64,000 nucleotides of DNA from contig NC_056550.1 of assembly GCF_910596095.1 (NCBI RefSeq), positions 27,333,001 through 27,397,000 on the forward strand, read 5' to 3'. Numbering within the stretch: position 1 is the stretch's first letter; each line of letters starts with the position of its first letter. A program made the position numbers and the translations under genes. The notes under the pieces are model-generated. The model saw nothing but the letters and a program-made list of their open reading frames with translations. It made no database searches and was not told the DNA's origin. Below, piece by piece: positions 1 to 10,484 of the stretch. The stretch is from Thunnus maccoyii (lineage: Eukaryota > Chordata > Actinopteri > Scombriformes > Scombridae).

Positions 1-130
1 TAGAGTAATCCAAACGTGATGAGATAAAAGCATGAATTAACATCTTGATACCACAAAGACAGAGTTCGGCTGTTTCTCATGTGAAAGAAACATGATTGAG
101 TTAGCGTCTTAACATGCGCCTCAAAACTCA

Positions 131-372
131 GTGAAACAGTGAAAGAGGTTTTCCCTCGCTGTAATCATTCCTCCTGTTCATACTGGATATTAAAAGATCT
201 TTCAAATGTGCTTTCAATGGAAGTGATGGAGGATTTACAGTCTTTTGTGTTTCCTCAGACAGTGTTTCCCTGTTGAGCTGCAGGTGGAAGTATAGTAACA
301 AAAAGAGGGACTTTGGCACTAAAAAGACTGTAATGTTGAAAGATATCTACTTGATTTGACTCATTTGGACAA
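131..372 (-). repeat. Partial copy of fold-back element A
   Basis: The segment containing cctcctgttcatactgg through gtagatatctttcaacatta-like sequence matches one half of the complete element at 45594-46207 in reverse orientation. It has an internal deletion between gtgatggagga and tttacagtcttt. Confidence 0.75.
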
Positions 373-765
373 ACTGTAGAGAATTAGGAACACATCCTTT
401 TTTAAAAGCTGATGATGTCACAACATGTTTCTGCTGGAAGTTAATAAATCAGTTATTGCAGGTTTAAGAAAACAATCTTCATCAGTGTGAAAATGGCCTC
501 TAATCAACAGATGTCACAGCAACAGGTCTCTTCCCCTCGCTCTCTCTTCTCTCTCTCTCTCTCTCTCTCTCTACTCTCTGTTAATGTTAATGTCTCTCGC
601 CCCGGGCGCCTGAGGGGAACAGCCTCTCTTGTCTCTTTGCTGTCGCCTTTATCACGGAGCAGCAGGAGGTCTGAAAGCAGCGTAGACGACTTCAATAAGA
701 ACCTGCTGAGGAGGAGAGCAAACCGACTCACACGAGAACACAGTTAGCAAGAAAGCAGTGACTCG

Positions 766-800
<35 letters not shown>

Positions 801-1236
801 AAGAGCATAAAGAATGATGTCTTTGTAGGTAAGCGGTGGTATTTTAGCTGTGGCCGGTCTCCATGGAAGGGAGGCTTCTGGGAAAAAACGCACGGCTCTC
901 TAGAAGGATCCGTGGAGGAGACAGAAACGCCAGCTTGTGTTTTTTTCTGTCAAACAAAATTACAGCCTGAATCGCTGGAGGACATTTTCACAGTATTCTG
1001 TGAGCACTCAGTGGTTTTATTTAAGAGGAGAAGTGAACGGTAATAACAGTACGAGGGCTGCAATTATTCATTATTCTGTCAAGTGTCTGCCGAGTATTTT
1101 TTGGTTCATCTAGATTAGTCTATAAAAATATAACTAAAAACATAAAGATGTGCAACTGAAAGATGGTCATGACCAAGATGGCATCTTTATACGTCTTGTT
1201 TTGTCCAAAAACCCCAAAGATGATTGATTTAAATTA

Positions 1237-1720
1237 GAGCTGCCACAATTAGTCGATCAACAGAAAATTAATTGGCAAGTATTCTAACGATAAAATAATC
1301 TTTATAGTAATTTTTCAAGCAAAAATGACAAAAATTCTCTGGCCAAGCTTCTCATATGTGATGATTTAAGTCTTTCTTTATCATACATGACAGGAAACTG
1401 ATCATCTCTGAGCTCAGAACTGTTGGTTGAAAAAAATGTATTTTTATGAAAACGTCACCCTTGAGACATTAAGATTAATCAACAATGAAAATAATCAACA
1501 AAAAGGAATTGTACGGAGTAAATCAAAGTGAAACTGTATCAGTCAAGTAAAACAGTCTTTGTATTTAGCAGCAGGGTCTAAATTAGAGCTACAACAATTA
1601 ACAGAAAATTAATCAGCAGCTATTTTGATCATTAATTAATACTAGCCATTCTCTGTATCCAGCTGCTGAAATAATAAACTGAATATCTCTGGGTTTCGGA
1701 CTGTTGTTTACATTAAACAA
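1237..1720. repeat. Two copies of dispersed element C (hAT-like TIR repeat)
   Basis: A copy at 1237-1502 begins gagctgccacaattagtcg and ends with aatcaacaatgaaaataatc. A partial second copy at 1578-1720 begins gagctacaacaattaacag. Family hallmarks are termini built on agggctgcaac / gttgcagccct, an inner motif close to tttgggttttggactgttgg, and many TCGATTAAT words. The family occurs at least 15 times in the window. Confidence 0.75.
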
Positions 1721-1796
1721 GCAGTCTGAATACCTGAACACCACACTGTTGCACTGGGTGACATGTTCCTTCTTTAAGTTCTTTGATTAATTAACA

Positions 1797-2604
1797 GTGT
1801 AGTACAAAGTCCAGAGGTTGGGATGTGAAGCACAAAAAGCTGTTGAAACTGTAAACAGAACCGTGTTCCTGCACATGCTCAGTAGCGTCTGCCTTACACA
1901 GAACTACTCTCCAGAGACTGAAAACACGATGCTGTTATTAGTCTTAGGAGCCGTTTCTAAACATGAAACTCTTCATGATGAAGGAACATGTCACCCAGTG
2001 CAGCGCTGATATATCAGCTTTGATACACACACAATACTAGTTAGTAGATCAGTTCATTGTTGGTTTGGCTCCAGTGTCCTAAATTAACGTTTGGACTCAC
2101 CTGCTGAGGTGACGTGTAGATGAAAAAATCCACCAGCCAAGCATATAATCATATTTTTTAATGGTCAAAATAATAAATTTCCTTTTTGTGTCACATACAC
2201 ATTAGTTTCAGTGCATTTCATTGAGATAGAAGTCATTAATAGCTATTTAATTAACAGCAGCTAGCAGCAGACCTGCGATGTCTCGTACGGTAAACGGTCT
2301 GTGGATGGCGCCTCTTCATCTCAGACCGTCTGGAGCGCTCCTACCGTTTCACAGCACTGTTTAATCGACGTAAAAAACTCGTATGATGCATGTATCTACA
2401 CTGCACTGGGACAAACATGAGTCCGAGCCATCATGCGAGATATTTTATTACATGACTGTTTCGGTACAAACATCTACTCACCAGTGTGGCGGATAGCCTT
2501 CCGAGATTTAATCGCCAAACGTTATTTTCGGACCCTCTTTGGCTCCAAACATGAGATTCATTGACAATAAGAAAAATATGGAAAATTGGCAGCATTATCC
2601 TTTA
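1797..2604 (+). repeat. Dispersed repeat B, copy 1, interrupted by a nested element
   Basis: From acaaagtccagaggttggga to the terminal cctttaact. It matches the copies at 22730-23093 (plus) and 29808-30056 and 35143-35513 (minus) through shared blocks such as gttcctgcacatgctcagta and aactactctccagagactg. The copy is split at 2074-2537 by a younger insertion. Confidence 0.8.
2074..2537. mobile_element. Nested hAT-like non-autonomous transposon with target duplication
   Basis: The 464-bp insert is flanked by identical tttggctcca at 2064-2073 and 2538-2547; other copies of the host repeat have a single uninterrupted site here. Its ends form terminal inverted repeats: gtgtcctaaattaacgtttgg at the left pairs with the complement of ccaaacgttattttcggac at the right. 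A target duplication of 8-10 bp fits the hAT superfamily (8 bp). No transposase is encoded. Confidence 0.75.
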
Positions 2605-2951
2605 ACTAAACAAAACAAAAAGCTAGCAAAAGAAAATACTAAGGAAAGCTAACATAATCTACTAGTCTACAAATGTATATTATTATGTCAGTCTGTCCAT
2701 CCAACCACATAACTTACAGAGCACGTTCCTGCTCTCCACTGGATCAACCATTGTGAATTTAAAGTCCTCATCGCCGTCCTTCTAGCGCCACCCGCAGGAC
2801 AAACTTCACATTTTTAGCTCTACTATTAGTTTGGCTCTAAGAGCAGAAAAATCCTCCGTATGTTACTGCGAGTCCTTGTAATTATCTCTCTCTGTACAGT
2901 GAAGGTTTTATTCCTGGTTTCCTCCATACTTGTACAGTCACAATAATAGCA

Positions 2952-2952
<1 letters not shown>

Positions 2953-2993
<41 letters not shown>

Positions 2994-3087
2994 TCCTCTA
3001 AGCTGATATTACAGATGAGATAATGAAAGGTTGTTTGAGGAGCAGGTGGCAAGAGCTGATATTGCTGCTTTCCCACAGGCACTCTGA

Positions 3088-3134
<47 letters not shown>
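2953..3134. repeat. Facing (CA)n and (GT)n microsatellites
   Basis: (CA)20 at 2953-2992 and (GT)22 at 3090-3134 lie 97 bp apart in opposite phase, so the two could pair as a hairpin stem in single-stranded DNA or pre-mRNA. Confidence 0.9.
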
Positions 3135-3141
<7 letters not shown>

Positions 3142-4271
3142 CTCATGTACAAACAAACAGATGCACACACACTCAAACACACTCTTTATCCCTGGAAAAG
3201 ACAGATATAGGGCGATCTGTGGGATTAAAATACCCATCGAAGTCATGTGGCTTTGCTACTGAAACACACACACACACACATATAAATATCACCACCTGAC
3301 TCTGGGAGGTCAAGGCCACAGTTGTCTGTGTCTCAGGGGTCAAAGTTCAAGTTTGTACAAGTTTCCTCTTGTGTCTTTTCACTTCTCTGTCATTTTTTCC
3401 TAGAAAGTGAAAGCTGGTGAATCTGATGAATTCACTGCAAGAGGAAGTCAGAGATTATCTACAAATTGAGTGTTTTACTCAACAAAATAAATACTGTAGA
3501 ACATAAAGAGCCGGACAATCGTGGATTAAATGAGAGAAACCATTTCTAATAAAGAAAAATTACAGCAGAATCTCCTTCTTGTGTCTGTAGGAAGTCGTCA
3601 GGTTTGGTGATGCAGTGTGTAAACGTGGTTGTATGTCGTTGTAATACTCAGAGACAAACATTTAAAATGATTTGTATAAAAATCATCTATGTTTGGAAAG
3701 CTGTAGGAGGCTCAGCAGCTTGTCCTGATATACATACAGGTTGAAATCAACCGGAATTATCCTTTAATTTGGGCTAAAAAAAAGCACCTACCCATAAGGA
3801 ACAAATATTTAGGAGTTGTTTAAAGTCTCCTATTATGCAGCAAAACATTGAAGTTGCATGAAACTGAAAGTCAAAAGTGCTTCTATCTGCGCTGAAAGTC
3901 CACACTGGAAGATGAAGAATCAGAGTCATAAATAGTCTCAACTGTCAACATCTGTTTTGTGTCTTTGTAGTCTTGAGCCAATAAATCATACAATCTTACA
4001 AATAGATAACAGCACACACTCTCAGACAGTCTCTCCCTGAAGGCGTTCCTGACGTTGCTCTCAGTTTTTCAAAAAAAAATTGTGACAGATGTGACAGAAA
4101 TAGTTGTGTTAGGAATTAAAACACACCTGACCAATCACTGCCTGCGTTAGTGGAACAACTCAACATGGCGTCTCCACGGTGCTCTGCATCAGTTTCTAAA
4201 GCCGCGTTCAGACGAACCGACACATGGTCGTCTGGCAAAATACTCGAACCTGGCTCAACAAAAATAATTGT

Positions 4272-5244
4272 GTTAAACGCACAATATGTAATTTCAGCCG
4301 CTAGGGGTCTCAATCAAAACAATAACAAAAGACGGAGTGTGATGACGGTGTGAAGTAGCAAGGGATCATGGGAGTTGTTGTCTTCGTTGTTAAATAACCA
4401 GCTTCACCGGGATAGGATTACTCCAGTGTTCATCATTCAGGATGTTTTTACCCGCAGAGGTCTCCTCCTCTCCAGAACAAACGGACCCGGAGATTACAGG
4501 TAAAAACACTGAATAAAGCTGTTTCACCTAAAAAATCAGTGTTTCTCCGACGATGTTCGGCGACCACCGGACGTCCGGTACGGGCTGTTAGCCGAGCTGC
4601 TGCTAACACTTGTTCGGTTTATTTCTCTTATAACTTTAGATCCAGATGTTCGGCCGGTTTCTCCCGGGAGCCGAATTGCCGCAGAGGTCTCCTCCTCTCC
4701 AAAAATAAACGTACACGCTGATTAAAATCGTTAAAATACTAATTAAAGCTGTTTCACCTAAAAAATCAATATTTCTCCGACGATGTTCGGTGACCACCGG
4801 ACTTCCTGGAGGGGCTGTTAGCCGAGCTGCTGCTAACGTTTGCCCAGCTTATTTCTCTGATAACTTAAGATCCAGACGTCCAATGACTAAAATCCTTCTT
4901 CCAGTTAAAAGATATAGTTAAAAACCACCTAAATTTATCATGAAAATGTGGCTTAAAACTGAATGAAAGCCAATTTATAACAGTTTGTGTGGAACAACCA
5001 CAACGCCGATGTATTATCTTGTATGTGTGTAAGTTACTCTTTGGTAGACGCCATTGTAGCGGACAAACACAGCGCCGCCGTATGCATCTTGTGCGTGTTT
5101 ACTCTTTGGTAGAGGAGGTATGACGCCATTGACAGGCGACCAAATGAAACGGTCCGTTACTTTGATTAAATTACAGATTTGTCTGTTGTTTGTAGTTGTT
5201 TTTAGACATTTTAATGTGGAATAATTACATATTATACCTTTAAC
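4272..5244. mobile_element. TIR element F, about 970 bp, with internal tandem duplications
   Basis: The left end gttaaacgcacaatatgtaa and the complement of the right end (aattacatattataccttta then ac) form an inverted repeat. Inside, about 4452-4678 is repeated at 4679-4890 with a period near 228 bp; both units contain gtttcacctaaaaaatca and ctgttagccgagctgctgct. A shorter tandem of about 75 bp follows at 4991-5130 around gccattgtagcggacaaac. No ORF resembles a transposase. Confidence 0.65.
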
Positions 5245-5653
5245 TTTCCAGAATTGTGAAATCCTGTCTCGGTTTCGGCGTCTGATAAAGCTTCAAACTC
5301 TTGAATCTGTTATTCAAAGTGGATTTTCTGGATTGTGTTCTGTTGTCTCGATACCTGAAGCAATTCTTTTTGTCACAGGGTTGTTTTCAATCTGAACGCC
5401 CTGCTAATAGCCTCCAGTCTCTTATTAATCTACTGACTAAAAGATTTTTATTTATAAAACATAAGTTTAGTGCAGTTTAAGTGTTGGAAGAAATAAATAA
5501 ATAAAAGGAAAACCTCAGTGTGAAATATTGAAAGCAAACGCATCTGAAGTTTAAGATAAAATGCTACTCGACAAACTCGTTTTTTTATAAAAATCCACCT
5601 CAGCCGTCCCTCAGAACTGTCAACGGCTGAGGTCAAAGTTCAGCTCTCAGATA

Positions 5654-5693
<40 letters not shown>

Positions 5694-6140
5694 CAGGTGG
5701 AGCTGCATTCCAAACTTTCAGCCTGAACTGTTATTGTGAAGCAGAGACACAACACTGTCATTCAGACCAGAATAAATAAAAAGACTCTTTCTCACACACA
5801 CACACATCATATTATTATACTACTGTACTATTATACATGTACCTGCATGTTGGCAGTTTTAATGTTTTCTACAGACTAGAGCTTCGTTTTCTCTGAAGTG
5901 GTTTAAGAGTCTTATTTAAAGGTTATCAGGATTCATTTTCTGGGCACCGTGAATAATAACTGTCGAGACATTTCACTCAAAAACAAAAATGTCGACCTCA
6001 CCAAAGGCAGAGCGAGGCTAACGATGTTTAAGACGTTTAAGACGTTTAAGATCTTAGAAACATTATGTTTTCAATCAGCATTTTATAGAAAGGAAGTTTA
6101 CCAGACCACTGTAGATATCAATATCTTCTCTTTTGGAAGC

Positions 6141-6410
6141 ATAGACTGTATAAAAATATGGACGTAGTTACCGTGACGTCACCCTTTCGTTGGTTTCTGA
6201 AGAGCGGTTTTGAAGCTCAAAGCGAGCCGCTCTGGCCGTCGCCATCTTGGCAGTGCGTGACGCTGTCTAACTCCGAGCCAATCAAAATTGGGCAAAGAGG
6301 CGGGGCCGAATGGCTGAAACAAGCCACCTAGCGGCTGGCGGACCTGTCACTCAAAGCAGCCATGTCCTTCATTATGCAGAACTTTACGGCTTAATAAAAC
6401 CTTAAACGAG
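6141..6410. repeat. Dispersed teleost repeat just before xylt1 exon 2
   Basis: The block from agactgtataaaaatatgg through gtgacgtcaccctttcg, gcggttttgaagctcaaag and ccgtcgccatcttggc to cattatgcagaactttacg matches a repeat I recall from many fish genomes. It ends about 45 bp before the exon 2 acceptor at 6454. Confidence 0.6.
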
Positions 6411-6454
6411 TGAGTTTGTGATGTTATTGTTTTATTTTTGCTTTTCTCTGACAG

Positions 6455-9265
6455 GATGTTTATCACTCCCACCGCCCTAAAGAGAAACTTCACCTGGACA
6501 GCAATAACAATGAGAACTCCGTCCCCAAAGACTTCGACACCATCGACAGCAACAGCAACCTGGGAGCGCGATCCCAACGCCAACGTGTGCCGGTCGCAAA
6601 CGCCAAACACAAACTGGATAAAGTCCAAGCGCAAGGTATGCTGGGAAAATCTGCAAATGAAGTCCTCAAACACCCTCCCATCCAACCCAGAGGGACGGGA
6701 CACAATCACAACCGCACCCACATCCGTAAACCCCACCCGCAGCTGCCCACCGTCCCGGCGCCGGCTCAGGGCTCCAATCAGGATCCGCCGTTCTACCCGT
6801 CGAAGAAGGCCGCCACGGCGCTGCCGCCCAGGCTGGAGCCGAGGAAGGAGCAGCCTCAGTGCGAGATTAACGGGAAGGAAGCCATCTCTGCTCTGTCCAG
6901 AGCAAAGACCCGCGAGTGTCGGCAGCAGATAGTGGAGGTCTACTGCAAACACAAAGACCGGGCGCTGATGCCCGAGAAAGTGCCGCGCTACTGCCCCGTC
7001 GAAGGTGAGATCAATACACACAATACACAGATAGAGATGATAAACATGACGTCATTTATGGACAAAACTTTGTGTCAAGTATCAAATTGGTTTCTCATAA
7101 TGAAGAGAACATGTTTTTCCTTATTACGATACAGTTTTCTGATAATATCTTTCATTGTGACAAACATGGGTTCGGTGTCTCCGATAGCGACGCGGAGTGG
7201 ACGACATCCATCAGAGAGTCTTTATGCTGATAAAAACCACAACTCTGCTGCTTTGAAACCTGCTTCTCGCGTCATTTGTGGTGTTAAAGCAAAACAGACC
7301 AACTGCAGGATTTCTTAATAACAGATATATTTGATTTTAGAATTCAAACTGCATCTTATGGACACGAACCATCAAGATAAATGAGCTGTGTAAGCGGTGT
7401 GTATACTGTATGTAACCATGGAAACAGGCATGCACATCAGCACATAACAATCAGGAAGTGAAAAGCAGTTAAAACAGCACTTTGCTAAATATACATGGAT
7501 AATTATGTATAAATATATGGATATTTATAACTAAATGTATAGATTATACTATAATAATAATAATTTCTTCATGAGACACAAAATTAATCTGCAACTGTTT
7601 TGATAAACGATGAATCATTTCAGTCAGAATTCTTTGCTTCCAGCCTCTCAGATGTGACATTAAACTGAACATCTTTTGGTTTTGAATTGTTAATCAAACA
7701 ATAATCAAGCAAAATATAAAACATCAGTGTGGCCTTGTGAACACCAAGCACACTAACTACATGATTAATATAGAAAATAAAAATGGCAGATTAATCAATC
7801 ATGAAAATAATCTAAGTAGTTGCAGCTCTATTATTGATTTATTTTGTGTCTTTTCCTCAAATTAAATTTCAAATTTCTTATAAAAAAATGACTCAAAACG
7901 ATGACTTGATTATTCAAATAGTTGGTGATTAATTTTCTGTCGATTGGCTAAAAAGGAAGATGAATCTTCTTCTTCTAGCTTCTCAACTTTAAAGCTTTCT
8001 CAACTTTTCTTTGACGCTGCTGCAGTAAAAACTGAATATCTTTGGGTTTTGGACTGTTGGTCACCTCAGACTGTAGAGGAGCGTTTAGGTTAAATTCATA
8101 GAAAAAGGGCTGATCTTACATGATGATATATGATATTTCCAAGTTCCAGGCAGCCTGTAGTTATGGGAGTATTCCAGAGTATGAGCACGCAGAGTTAGTT
8201 TACATGTATTAACCTATGATTTAAGGACTTTTCTTGTGAACATGACCGATGACTGAGCCAGACGACAAATGAAAGGGTGACAGGCTGAAAGACAGAAAGT
8301 CAAGGAATGGGGCAGCGGCTGCTTTAAAGTGGCAAGATTGCATTTTTTTTCTTCTTTTTCTTCCAAATTTACCCTTTTTTTGAGAAACATTTTGAACTTG
8401 GCACGTGCCACAAGCCGTGGAGAGGCATCCCGTTGGCTGCCAGCTCTATTTTCAAGAACTGAAAGCATGAATGGACAGAGTGAGGCAGCTCGCCACGAGG
8501 ATGATACTCCTCCTCAGCGTAATTACACCCTAATTAAACAAGCAGTTTGTAGTCTTATTTTTGGAATGGCTGACTAATGATTTACTTGTAGTCGTGCTCT
8601 CAGAACCACCCTGAGCCGTTTGAGGTTTAATTTATATGATTATAGGTTGCTTTGATGATACACTAGTCATTATATCCGCAGACTGAAGCAGAAACAGATG
8701 ATTTGGTTCGTGTTGAGTTTGACTGACGTTTGCTCTCCGGCTTCACAAGAGGGTTTCTGAAGTAAACTTGGGTGTTTCTGAGCTCATGCAGGCCCCCCTC
8801 CCCCCCCCCGTCTCCTCGACTGAGCCGCCAGATTACAGTTATTTCTCCTCAAACTCCCAATCCCAGCATGCCCCACGGCCCGGGACGGTCACTAATTAGG
8901 CCAAGCAGGCCTCAACCGGCGCCCTCTTTTAGAGCTAGCATGATGATGGAGAGGCATTAGGCTGTCAGAGGGTTTTTGTATATACAAGAGGCAGATTTAG
9001 CTCTTAGACCGACCACAGGGGGGAAGATTTCCAGGAAAGACAGAAGTGAAGATGAAGGACGAGAGCGGAGAGTGACGCCGTCTTTCACCTGATGAGCTGG
9101 AGAGAATATGCAAGAACATTTTTCATATTCTTCTCCTAAAGCCGTCAGACTTCCTGTCAGGTTTGTTCGTACGAGTTTTCCAACAAACTCTCTTAAACTT
9201 GTAGTAAATCTCTGGTTTCAGCCTGATGAACGTCACCTGTTCATGAGGAGCTGAACCTTCCTGAG

Positions 9266-9306
<41 letters not shown>

Positions 9307-10450
9307 GGATGTGCCCGAATACAAATACATTATTCGGCAAAGCACAAATCATGGGGAATATTTGTTTCATACAAATATTTTAAAAACATTTGTTAGTAAG
9401 AGGTCAGTGATCTGGGAGACTCCAGAGACCCGGTGTGGGGACCTCCTTTATTTATGAACACTTATTGTAACGCATAATAAAAACAAAAACAGGATTTTTA
9501 AGCCTCTTTCCACTTTCATTCGAATACAAATACAAATAATTCTGCTGCCTCAACAGATACAAATACAAATACTGGACCCTCTGCACATCTCTAACACACA
9601 CACACACAGAGTGATAAATGACTTTAAATAATAACAGGAAGTGAGGAAACACCAGATAAAAGATTAGAAATAGATAAAAACTCAATGAAAAAAAAACGTC
9701 CATATAAGGCGACCTGTTCTTCTCTGTTTCACTTAGAAAAATATTCCCAGAAAGACTGAAAAGAAGAATTTAAAACCAGCAGACACATTGATCAGTCAGT
9801 CGTCGTATTAAAGGAGCTGAAACTGTTAGAAAACATGAATCCATCAGAGCAGCTGTGACAGAAATAAAGAAGTTAGACGCTAAAAAAAACGTCTTTCTAA
9901 AGCAAAAACGCACCAATGATTAATACGAGAGGCGTCATGTGACCATCAGAGATATTATAGAGAATATTACAGCTGATGCTACACTATCAACATGATGCTG
10001 TTTATTACTGACAGAAACATCTGCACTTTGAAAAAAAGGATGACGATGATATGGTGACCAGAATATTAATTTTAGTTGATTTCGGTATCACATGTAAACT
10101 TTGATTTAATTCGGATTAAGACATTATGATTTCAGGGTTTTTTTTTGTCTGTTCATGACTCGTAGGTCAGCTCTGAATCCTCTTAAATCACTCGTACGTG
10201 ACTCTTAAGAACAAATCTGTTGGTTCGAGTGCTTCTTGCATGAGGCCCCCCCTCGGAAGTTTTCATGTTGGAGAGACTGTGTGCTCATATTGCTGGCTGG
10301 TGCTTCAGCAGGTGCGTCTTTATGGGAGAAAGCAACTCTTAAAAAACAAAAAAAAACCTGCATGACATCTCAGCTGCAGTTTGCTAGAAAGCACGAGTGA
10401 CTCTGAAGTCAGCTGGAAGAGGTTTCTGTCATTTAACAAGACCAAAACAC

Positions 10451-10484
<34 letters not shown>

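Larger units (their letters stand above)
1..6454. other. Intron 1 of xylt1 (right part), repeats only
   Basis: No exon is recognisable here. I looked for the short basic N-terminus and hydrophobic anchor of XYLT1 and saw none, so the first exon should lie upstream. The stretch holds several dispersed repeats (listed separately), (CT)n 541-573, (GT)n 770-797, (CA)n 2953-2992, (GT)n 3090-3134 and (GT)n 5656-5690. The GC-richer patch at 595-745 is unassigned. Confidence 0.7.

Noticed and set aside
487..747. Open frame in a GC-richer patch that could be the xylt1 first exon
   Set aside because: It lacks a hydrophobic signal anchor, it contains a CT microsatellite, and no donor gives a sensible join to exon 2.
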